A stretch of 64,000 nucleotides of DNA from Sipunculus nudus (taxonomy: Eukaryota > Annelida > Sipuncula > Golfingiida > Sipunculidae): contig CM049317.1 in the NCBI GenBank assembly GCA_026874595.1, positions 73,311,118 to 73,375,117 on the forward strand, in the 5' to 3' direction. The notes below the pieces were generated by a model. The model saw only the letters and a list, made by a program, of their open reading frames with translations. It did no database searches and had not been told where the DNA came from. Shown piece by piece: positions 55,604 to 64,000 of the stretch; within the stretch, counting starts at the first letter, position 1; each line of letters begins with the position of its first letter. The position numbers and the translations under genes were made by a program.

Positions 55604-56700
55604 TAATTATTATTATTATTATTATTATATTACAACATTTTTATAGCGCTTTATCCAAAAAGATTATCGCTCTAAAGCGCTTTACATTAGGCAGTCATGT
55701 AAAATGAAAGAGTTGAAAAAACACTAATATCCATTTAGAGACTAGATTTAAAAACCTAGTCTCCAAGTTAAAACCGAAAGTCCATTTAAAGTAAAAAATT
55801 AATATATGATAAAAGCAATAGGATAAGAGATGATAAAAAAAACTAATTATTCCACTCAGTTCATGGCTATAATGCTGATTAAAAATGAAGTCCTCTGCAG
55901 TAAAACATAGTGACTCGCACTCTCACTATTTGGCGCTATTTATCAGTGTGTGTGCCTGTTTAAAGAGATGGGTTTTTAGTCCTTTGCGGAATGCCAAGAG
56001 CGATGGTGGATCCCTTAAAATGTCAGGAAGTTCATTCCAAAGTGTTGGTGCAGCCGCTTTAAAACTACGGTCACCATATGTTACAGTCCGCGTTTTTGGT
56101 ACGACAAGCAAGGACTTTGAGGAGGATCTTAGAGTCCGAGCAGGTCGGCGGCGTTGCACAAGGTCACAGATGTATTGTGGAGCAATGCCTGCAAGTGCTT
56201 GGTATGTGAACACCAGGACCTTGAACTGGCATCTATATTCCACCGGAAGCCATTGAAGACTGGCCAACACAGGTGAGATGTGGTCCCTTCTGCGTGTCCT
56301 TGTGATAAGCCTGGCAGCAGCATTTTGTACTCTCTGTAGGCGATTCATAAGTGTGCGTGGTATTCCATATAGCAGAGAGTTGGCATAGTCCAGCCTCGAT
56401 GTGATAGTGGCTTGAACTAGTGTCCTGCACGCATCTGCTGTAATGTACTTCCGGATGGCACCGATGTTCCGCAGCTGAAAATAGCAGGTCCTGCTAATGG
56501 CATTTACTTGGGATGCCATGGTGAGATGACAATCCTGCACCAGGCCAAGGTTCTTGACCTGTTTAGCTGGGGCAATACGGTGACTTGCAATGGTAACACT
56601 TAAATCCCTGAACAGATTTTCGCACTGCTTAGGGTGGAAAATGATGACCTCTGTCTTATCTTGATTTAACTTTAACATATTGGTAATATCATCAGAGAGG
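55604..56700 (-). mobile_element. CR1/L2-like LINE, 5'-truncated 3' end
   Basis: The minus-strand element ends with AAGCGCTATAAAAATGTTG and an (ATT)n tail (plus-strand 55604-55630), a 3' end common in invertebrate LINEs of the CR1/L2/Rex group. A CGCTTTAGAGCG-type stem precedes it. The body is the last quarter of ORF2 (next entry). Truncated at about 56690. No clear target duplication was found. Confidence 0.8.
55926..56678 (-). pseudogene. LINE ORF2 C-terminal fragment (RT thumb and tail)
   Basis: 250 codons, uninterrupted. MLKLNQDKTEVIIFHP follows the RT catalytic site, then VKNLGLVQDCHLTM, ITSRLDYANSLLYG, RLQRVQNAAARLITRTRR, HISPVLASLQWLPVEYR, LVQRRRPARTLRSS, YGDRSFKAAAPTLWNELP and FRKGLKTHLFK, the conserved C-terminal series of CR1/L2-type LINE proteins. 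The catalytic RT motifs lie upstream of the truncation, so the fragment is inactive although its frame is open, which suggests a young copy. Confidence 0.85.
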
Positions 56701-56829
56701 AAATTCCCATATAGCTAGTAATCCTGAAAACTAAACTCCTTAATATAAGAACCAATCTCTACCAAACATACCGGGCCTTTCAGTCAAAACGGTCTATCAC
56801 TGCTACAAATAACCTTGGTGTAGGGCTGA

Positions 56830-57545
56830 GCATTAGCCGGACGAAACACCTTTTGATAATATCTCACACTTTGCCAGTCAGACTTATAATTAGGATATAG
56901 CATTACTGGTTGGACAGCTCTAAAGGTGTCATGTAACACCTCTGGTACTTTTCCCACACACTGCCTTCAGCTGATTAGCAAGATCATACATAAACCTGCT
57001 GACTGATCACTTTGACATACCAGGCATTGTACCCTGGGTATGTGAAATACAAGTTTATACATCCTTCAAACCAACTGCCTTAGAGGAACCAGCACCTACA
57101 ATCCCGGAGTGTACAGCAGACATCTGTGAGTGGATGAGCAGTAATAGACTGAGGCTTGTTACTTTAATACTTGATTATGGTAATGCATTACTACCTGGCC
57201 TAACTCCAGGTACTCATCAGTCGCCTTCACTAATCAGCCAGTACAGAACGTTGCAGCTCGCCTGATATCCCGTACACGCTTGGGCAGCATATTACTCCAG
57301 TGTTATAGGAATAACACTGGCTTCCAGTGCAGTAGAGGTCAAGTATCAAGATCTTGATGTATACATAAAAGGCACTCACTGATTAAATGCCAGTGTATCT
57401 CAGCGATACACTTCGGAGGTTTAAGCCACGTAGAACAACTGTAAACTGATGGCAGTAAGCTGTCACTGTCACTTACGGGAAATATGTTTCAATAAATTTG
57501 CTTCACTTCTGTGGTACAATCTACGATACGTGTGGTGAATCAGGA
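56830..57545 (+). pseudogene. degenerate CR1-like LINE relic
   Basis: Plus-strand translation across several frames gives DICEWMSSNRLRL, then after a deletion ILDYGNALLPG, VQNVAARLISRTRLG, ITPVL, HWLPVQ and FKPRRTTVN, matching in order the C-terminal series seen on the minus strand at 55926-56678. Numerous stops and shifts and an internal deletion between the first two blocks show it is old. It is a different subfamily from its neighbour and in opposite orientation. Confidence 0.6.
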
Positions 57546-58557
57546 AAAAAATTATAAGCCTCACCAGGATATCATTTCAGGGCAGTTGACTCATATTTGT
57601 GCAGTTATAAGTTGAAATGTACATTTTTAATGTTGGATTTGTGCAGTTCTAAAATAAAAAAAAATAGGCCAGTGTTCTCGTCACAATAATACTGTAATGC
57701 CCATGAGTAAATAATTGAATTTTCTCGAATTATAGCTCAGCATTTGTTGTTATCTGCTATACAGCATTATATGTAGTGATACCAAACAGTGTTTTATTTA
57801 ACCACGCTGTATCACTCGAACGAATCTAAAAAATCACTCAGAGACCGCACACCTCCGCCAAGATTCTGGGCGACCTCTCCGGTGTACTACATCCAACTCT
57901 AGGGTTATATCACATGTAAGTTTGATCTTCAAATCAGAAGGGCAGCTCAGAGTAAATAACGTTTGCATTCACGCAAGGTTTCCGCGATACTAGTGAATGG
58001 AGTGGTTTTCTATACGGCGGGGTTGACAAAGTGCCCCATCTCCCAATAGTAAAACATTTTGTGATCAAAATAAACTCCAAAACTAGTCTGTGCCTTGGGT
58101 TTACCTTAACCAATTGCAATATTACATTGGAATCAGTCCAGTCGTTTAACGAAGTAACTAAAATACAAACCAACCAACCCAAGGAAAAATATTATAAGTT
58201 TGTGTCACCTTGACAAGAAGTTCAACAGACAATATTCAGGCGGGAATTAAAGAGATAGAAAGACAATCAGACAATTCTTATACACCTTTCTACCCCAGCA
58301 AAAGAGTGTTGTCCTTATATGTCGTGCCTGTGCAAAAAATAATAGGATTATTAACGATGGTCCGTCCAGCTGGGAACTCCCTTCTGGGATGATATATATA
58401 TATATATATTTGGAGGATAGAGGGGACTGAACCCTCTCCTAACCAGCCCCTGTAATCTTTATTAAGGGTTTACGCCAATCTTTTCGGTCCTTTCCTAACT
58501 CCCTCTCTCTTCCAGGTTTTCTTATTAACCTTCCTGGGTTGGACTCCTTCCCACCTT

Positions 58558-58588
<31 letters not shown>

Positions 58589-58977
58589 CTTCATTGTTAA
58601 TAAGGTGTCTGATAAGGTTCAGTCAGGTGAATAATGAGCTGATGGAAGTACTCAGTGACCCTCTTACTCCTTCGATCCGCCTTTTATACATGCCTATTAT
58701 ACATGCTAGCCGTGATTCAAATTAGACATCTGAGGCCGACTTTTTAGAACCTCTTGCGCCGGAGAGGCAAAGCTGGGTCTGTACACACAAAGTCATTAAA
58801 AGAGTGACAGAGGAACGTTACTTTGATATATCATGAACGGGCATAGCGTGGTATACATGACACTCAGGCCTTCTTAAAAAAACTAATAGGGACCTGGGAC
58901 CTTCAGGTATTTAAAAATCGACGGTTGTGTGGCAGGCTGCGCTACAATCAGCATAGATACAATAACATATATAAATA

Positions 58978-59031
<54 letters not shown>

Positions 59032-60600
59032 GGATGGCGTAAGAGTAACATGTTATAGAAATAGTAATAGAAAATTGCAGTTTTTCAAAGTTATAGTCTT
59101 GGTTAATTTTAACATGTAATAGTAATAGTACTCGTAATGGGACCCTAAGTAATAGAATAACAACTTTTATTTTAACTATTACAACCCTTAAATTGACAAT
59201 AGCAGGTAAGGGATGGAGCAAAATACAGGGAAAGGCTAAAGTTGTAGTGTGATAAGTTCATGCTAGATGCGGTCATGGTCCAGTGTGCAAGGGGCATCAG
59301 TTGCTGGTTTGAGACGATAACAAATAGATAAGCCCTTGGCTTGTTTGCGAATTCATTAAATAGGCTTCGGTTGTGCAATGGTTTAATTTACAACGATAAT
59401 GACAACTAGAGTTGCAGCGGCGTGTTGCCGCGGTCAACGGTAAAAGCGGAATCTGCTGTGTTACAACAATGCAAAATACACACAAACGGACACGGAGATT
59501 AACAAAGTTACAATTGACAAATATACCAGAAAACACTAGCAAGCACCTATTTTATGCACGAGAGCAACACTTAGACGTATGTGAAGTCAAGAGTTACGTT
59601 GTATTCTCGAGAGCAATACAGAGACAAATTATGTTAAGAGATACGTTAAATCATACTCGGACTACAAACAATGTTTTGAGAAAAGGTGGCTGGAAATAAG
59701 AAAAAGCTAGATGTGGTCGGACAGGGATCCTCGGAGGGCCCGCATTTCGGGTAGTGCTGGACTAGTTTAGATATGGGTAAAACGTTTATGGTTTATAGTT
59801 TAAAAAATATGACAAACAAAAGCAGGTTTTTAACAATATGCATGAGGGAACAAAATTCCTACTGTTTCAAATCATATTAAAGAAAATATGTCTGAGATAA
59901 TGTGTACAATACAAAATCACAAATTGTACCTTGGTGGCCATATTGGGACTCTAACAGATCTGGAACCCTCATAGGTAGCAATTATCCCTGTGAATTAGAG
60001 AAAGATCAAGCATGTTCTTGTTGAGAACACGAAAGAAAGCGTCACTGATGGAAGGGCGGACGGACGGACGGTGATCACTATATCATAAAATTTGAGTGAA
60101 ACAGTTAATTTAATATTTGAGAAAAACAATTTATTGCTGAAATGACATATTCACTTCTCATAAAAATGATTAAATACATCAGCAGCTGAAAAACGCCATA
60201 TTGCGCTGTCGTGTCATGATGAAAGGTGTAGAAAGTTGCAATGTATACACTTATTAAGTTTATCTAAATTCTTTCATTTCATAAGTTTATCTTAAATTAT
60301 CTATTTCCAGAATACAAATAATTTTCTGCCACTGAAACATATAAGACAAAAATATCAGCATGTTGTTTGGACATCAGTGTGTTGAAATAAAAAGTTGCCT
60401 TAGAATATGCACCCTAGTGACAATTATTACTTAACATTTATAAAAACTTAAAAAAGATTGCTTCAATATCTCTGAGGCGATGTGTTTTGACTCAACCTAC
60501 TGGTGAGGTCTGCTCGCTGGTTGTGGCCTTGACGATTTGGCTGATCATTCTCAACACAGATTATTTATTTATTAAAAATTGTATAGTTCTTGTCCCTGCG
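57546..60600. other. long stretch without a recognised gene
   Basis: Holds TA microsatellites (58391-58410, 58557-58590, 58983-59028) and a short GGAC repeat at 60052-60071. The frame 59412-59699 (95 codons, basic, no known motif) is not supported by any homology I recognise. The segment 58411-58560 between two TA runs contains GGACTGAACCCTCTCC and is otherwise unremarkable. Confidence 0.4.
58983..59028. repeat. (TA)n microsatellite
   Basis: TA run of about 46 bases. Confidence 0.95.
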
Positions 60601-60639
60601 GGGGGGGGGGGGTGTTCATTGATGTACTTGAAGCCCCCT

Positions 60640-61578
60640 CTGTTTTGTGTGGTTCATGCAGCTGGTACGATTTTCAAATATTCACGAAGATGACCGAAGC
60701 ATTCCCGTTTAACACGTATACGGATTACCTTGGCCTCTTTTGTCCTGTAGCTTGGGATTGGACTTGGCACCCACAGAATGGCATGCTTTACTGCACGCCT
60801 TTCCCGTGGACAAACAACTGCCCTCGCCAATACCGCACTTTGTTTCCCCTCATTCGGCTCAGACAATATTCTCGTTTTGAGCGGCGGTTTTTCTTTGTAG
60901 TCAATCGCCGTGATGTCTTCGACGAACTGTATTTAACGTGTCAGAACCTGTTTACCGCGTTTTCTTAATAGATTTCGGTCAGGCCTTCCTGGGAGCCTGA
61001 AAATACTGTGCCATGGGGCGTTCCCATTTCCTGTTCCATGAGCAGTTTCATTTTTTGCACGGACTCTGTCTAGTTCATCCAATAATTTCCTTTCCTGTAT
61101 CATTTTTAGTCACAATTTCTTTACAGTCCTTTCTTCGTGATTTTTCCTTCACTTCTAACACCCTGAAATTCCTTTTTCTACTCCGGTGGTCTGCCTTGTT
61201 CATTTCATCATTGTGTCTCTGCAACCGACTGTAACTGGCTTTAACCTCTTTAATGCGATTTATCATATGCACTTTTTCTTTTGATAATGATGTTTATTTT
61301 GATGAAATGTCTATATGAAATTTACATATCTTTTCTTTATGGGCTGTGTGTGAGTTTCTTACAATCTCTTTCATTTCTTTCATTGCACCCTCTATCATCA
61401 GTTGAAATCTGTTCATGGTCGTTTCCCCGTATCTTTGTTACCCACTGGCCATTTCTGTCTGTTGTTCAGACTTATTTTTATCCTTTTGATTGTATTGCTC
61501 AGTTGGTTTGTCCATATATTTTGCAATATCCCCACTGGCACTATTCTTTTTCGCTTTCCTGGAGCTTGATTGTGGCAT
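60640..61578 (-). pseudogene. degenerate LINE ORF1 (L1-like)
   Basis: On the minus strand a start MPQSSSRKAKKNSASGDI (ATG at 61578) leads to AKYMDKPTEQ, then across frames MIEGAMKEMKEI, INRIKEVKASYSRLQRHNDE, MNKADHRSRKRNFRVLEVKE and, after a more damaged stretch, VRYWRGQLFVHGKGV near 60800. The order (basic N terminus, coiled coil, RRM-like core, final RxWRGxLxV) is that of L1-like ORF1 proteins; compare RFWRGKLIIEG in the intact ORF1 at 27350. Many stops and shifts interrupt it. No ORF2 follows; the copy ends near a run of C (minus strand) at 60600. Confidence 0.6.
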
Positions 61579-61684
61579 AACGGTCTTGACACACCGCGTC
61601 CACCCTGCTCAACCAGGACACCGTAAGTCCACACGAACATATTTTTTGTTCCTATTATTTTATCGTAAAACATTTACCAAGCCC

Positions 61685-61797
61685 GTGGTATGCGGTGTGC
61701 AGATTGCGGTATGAGACACGCTGTTAAATGGAATTCTTAATGGAGAATTTGATTGGCATACCGCACACCGAATACCGCACACCGTATACCGTCGGCC
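61685..61797. repeat. foldback element with GGTATGCGGTGTGC arms
   Basis: GGTATGCGGTGTGCAGATTG with CGGTATG on the left pairs with CATACCGCACACCG, AATACCGCACACCG and TATACC on the right, around a ~40-base AT-rich loop. The motif occurs as a direct repeat within the right arm. It is a small palindromic MITE or hairpin sequence without coding capacity. Confidence 0.7.
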
Positions 61798-63032
61798 CGA
61801 TAAATAGTCCATCATTAAGTATATAATCATCATTACGGCCTTCTGAGGTTAGGAGTCTACGACCAGCCCTATAAAAATGCCTACTCAGTTTTGTATTCAC
61901 GGCTAAGTGTAAAATTAAAGTAAAACAAATAATGATTATATTATAAATAAAGTGTTGTTAAATGTGCCCTGGTTAATTATGACATTACCATCAATACCGT
62001 GTTCCAAATACAATATCAAAATTTGACGTAATATTTGTCAAAGGCGGTTCCCTCTGTGAAGGCAATGTAATTTCAGGCCACGCGTGTGTGATAATTAATC
62101 ATTCATGACAGGCAGTTTCAACCATAGATTTTCGTGGTATAATAGAGGGATCTGAAAGACCAGAAACTTTGTGTGACATTTTATCCACTCGTCTTTAACA
62201 CATAAATACTAACATACGTCATTACAGACTTTCTTCATTACAGCTTATTAACACAGTTCATCGGGTGTATGATCATTATTTCTTGAACCTTTCCTTTATG
62301 GCAGTACCAATACGGCACCACTGCTTGTCTTCAGATCGTGACTTGTAAATTATATTATTACTGCTAATTATCTCTAACTAACGAGATGGATTAGCTGCGT
62401 CTACAAAGTTTTTATTAGCAGTGTTTGATAATGGGAAGAGTTCCGCCAAGCCACAAATACCTCTGGCAGACATCCTTTGATTTCATCCCCCATGGAGGGT
62501 CTGTAATGCACACTGTTGTAATAATGTCCCTATTGTCATAAAAATTACATTACCAATGACAAATTTCTCTCATCCCCTGTTGTGATAACGTGCTCTGATA
62601 TAATATTTATTATATAAGGGCTGCATCAGTAAAAGCTTTTATTCACCAGCTTAGGTAACGCATTATGAACTAATTGATCTCAGAAATTAATATATGGCCT
62701 TTACCTTGCAAAGACATTGCATAATTTGATATCAAATCGTCCTCTTGATCGTCCTATCAGGATCGACCAAAGTGAATTCACCAAAATAAAGTTTCACATT
62801 GTACAGGGCTGACAACAGGCCATATCTTTGGCGAGTATCGGATTCTCAGGTCCAATGGGGTTTTTGAAGAGTACCCATAAATGGCCCGTCTGAAATCTGT
62901 ATTTGTCCATGTGATCAGACCATGCGTAGAAAACATTTTTAAATTTTCACCAATAAGCATCGGGTGGGTTAACGGGTACTGTAGATTAAAGTGTGCAGTA
63001 ACAACCTGTTTTGTAATCAGTCAGATGAAATA
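61798..63032. other. non-coding spacer
   Basis: AT-rich, no gene, RNA or transposon end recognised. Confidence 0.4.
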
Positions 63033-63221
63033 CAGACGTGGATCCAGGGGAGGGGGATCAGCCACTGCAACTTTTTTAACGGTTTGAGACCACTGCCCCC
63101 CTCCCCCTAACACACACACACCCTTCACCCCTTTTCCGGACCTTGGGTCCTTTTTTGTAGGCTTCATTTTTAGTCCTCCTGAGTAGTATCCTCCTATTCC
63201 TAAATCCTGGATCCGCCCCTC
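63033..63221. mobile_element. ~190-bp hAT-type MITE, copy 2
   Basis: The left end CAGACGTGGATCCAGGGG and the right end in reverse GAGGGGCGGATCCAGGATT are inverted repeats, and the interior CCCTTTTCCGGACCTTGGGT parallels the copy at 52966-53152. It contains a CA run (63111-63120). Target duplication is not clear. Confidence 0.6.
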
Positions 63222-64000
63222 ACATATAAAAATTGGCGATTTGTTGGAGTTTGCGGACGTTGACATTTGTGTCAAAATAAAACCTCTCTTTGATACATTG
63301 AACCTACAGTCAGAAATCCATGCGGCTGATGGAACATCGGGAACCCCATAGCCGAGCGGTCAATCCATATCAAAACGTCACAGACGTACACCCAGCCGCA
63401 GGGTCTGTTTTTTATTGTCGACTTGTGAATTCGAGGTTTTGCATTCAAAGTAATTATCAGGGTTAATTATAGTTAATTATATAAGCTTGAGGTGTATTTA
63501 TATAGAGTTAATTATAAAAATAATTATGATAACCAATGCAAGACACTTCCCATGATATAAATGTGGCGTTGGGTAGTCTGCACGTCCGAGGAAACTAATG
63601 GATCGGCAGGGAACCACCGACCTCGGACCGACAACTACATCCCACTCTCACACCCACGCCGAGATTTGAACCCCATGCCACCGGGAGAGGAGGGGGTGCG
63701 AGTGGATGTCAAGTCGATCGTTCCTTGTGGTATTACATATTTGTGTTAAATAAAGAGCTTCCATTCTTCATATTAGAGGCACACGTGTCACAGAGATAAA
63801 ATATATAAACCCATGAAAGGTGACAAAATTAGCTTGATAATTAGCCCACCAACACCGAATCACTTTTCAGTAGGGCCGTACTATATACACCGATACATCG
63901 ATTCGGTTACCGATAGTCTATGCGTGCCGTATCGTCGTATGTATGAAACACAAAAAAACTGCTCACAAATATAGATACAAGTTATACAACCCTAACTTTA
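63222..64000. other. non-coding right edge of the window
   Basis: No gene visible. CCATAGCCGAGCGGTCAA at 63348 resembles a tRNA A-box but the expected B-box is only partly present (GAATTCGAGG, about 80 bases on), so at most a SINE relic. A second tRNA-like word, GGTTCAAATCTC, is found on the minus strand at about 63662-63673. Confidence 0.35.

Noticed and set aside
59412-59699. 95-codon basic open frame
   Set aside because: No motif, no splice or poly(A) context, and base use like its surroundings; I could not support a gene.
60579-60968. 129-codon plus-strand frame with Cys and Trp residues
   Set aside because: It is antisense to the degenerate LINE ORF1; minus-strand similarity explains the sequence better.
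63348-63460. tRNA gene candidate
   Set aside because: A-box-like word present, but the B-box is incomplete and badly spaced, and no cloverleaf can be drawn.

Overview
This is eukaryotic (metazoan) nuclear DNA. It is AT-rich and contains one split protein-coding gene with GT-AG introns, many dinucleotide microsatellites, satellite-like arrays, and relics of LINE, LTR and cut-and-paste DNA transposons. The LINE types (a CR1-like 3' end with GATA repeats, L1/Tx1-like, RTE, and a CR1/L2-like 3' end with ATT repeats), pogo/hAT elements and the style of the repeats suggest a marine lophotrochozoan, most likely a bivalve mollusc. That assignment is inference, and nothing in the window fixes the species. 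I see no bacterial operon, CRISPR array, rRNA gene or intact tRNA gene.

The only convincing host gene is a monocarboxylate transporter (SLC16/MCT family, major facilitator superfamily) on the + strand. It has six coding exons between 10048 and 16810 and would encode about 508 residues. All five introns sit in phase 1 if the exon 1/exon 2 join is read as the protein family expects, but that join is one base short when the canonical splice sites are used. Intron 1 carries a 213-bp tandem duplication and a 1.2-kb pogo/Tigger-type element. Intron 3 carries a tRNA-like SINE head, and introns 2 and 5 carry microsatellites.

Left flank (1-10047): a hAT-like element (1267-3254) with smaller foldback elements nested in it; a 3.4-kb tandem array (4131-7540) built from one ~30-bp motif and organised as 120-bp and ~600-bp higher-order repeats, followed by a 60-bp regime; then the 3' end of a CR1-like LINE on the minus strand, which ends about 90 bp before the transporter start codon.

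Middle (16811-37477): a 2.26-kb hAT-type element with a perfect 8-bp target duplication (17312-19567); a second hAT-like element (21860-22993); a dispersed repeat whose first copy is split by a solo LTR (24350-25195, TAAG duplication); a nearly complete L1/Tx1-like LINE (26660-31672) with a perfect 14-bp target duplication, inserted in the relic of another LINE; a 0.6-kb tandem duplication; an inverted, diverged relative of the LTR; and the second, uninterrupted copy of the dispersed repeat.

Right part (37478-64000): a 3.8-kb satellite of ~36-bp monomers, each with PstI and usually BglII sites, closed by one inverted monomer; a MITE with CAGGGCCCAGTT-type ends; a 211-bp triplication; several inverted pairs of dispersed repeats; an RTE LINE with a 14-bp target duplication; a CR1/L2-like LINE 3' end; a degenerate CR1-like relic; a degenerate LINE ORF1; a short foldback element; and two copies of a ~190-bp hAT-type MITE. 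Most of the window is therefore layered mobile DNA around one transporter gene.
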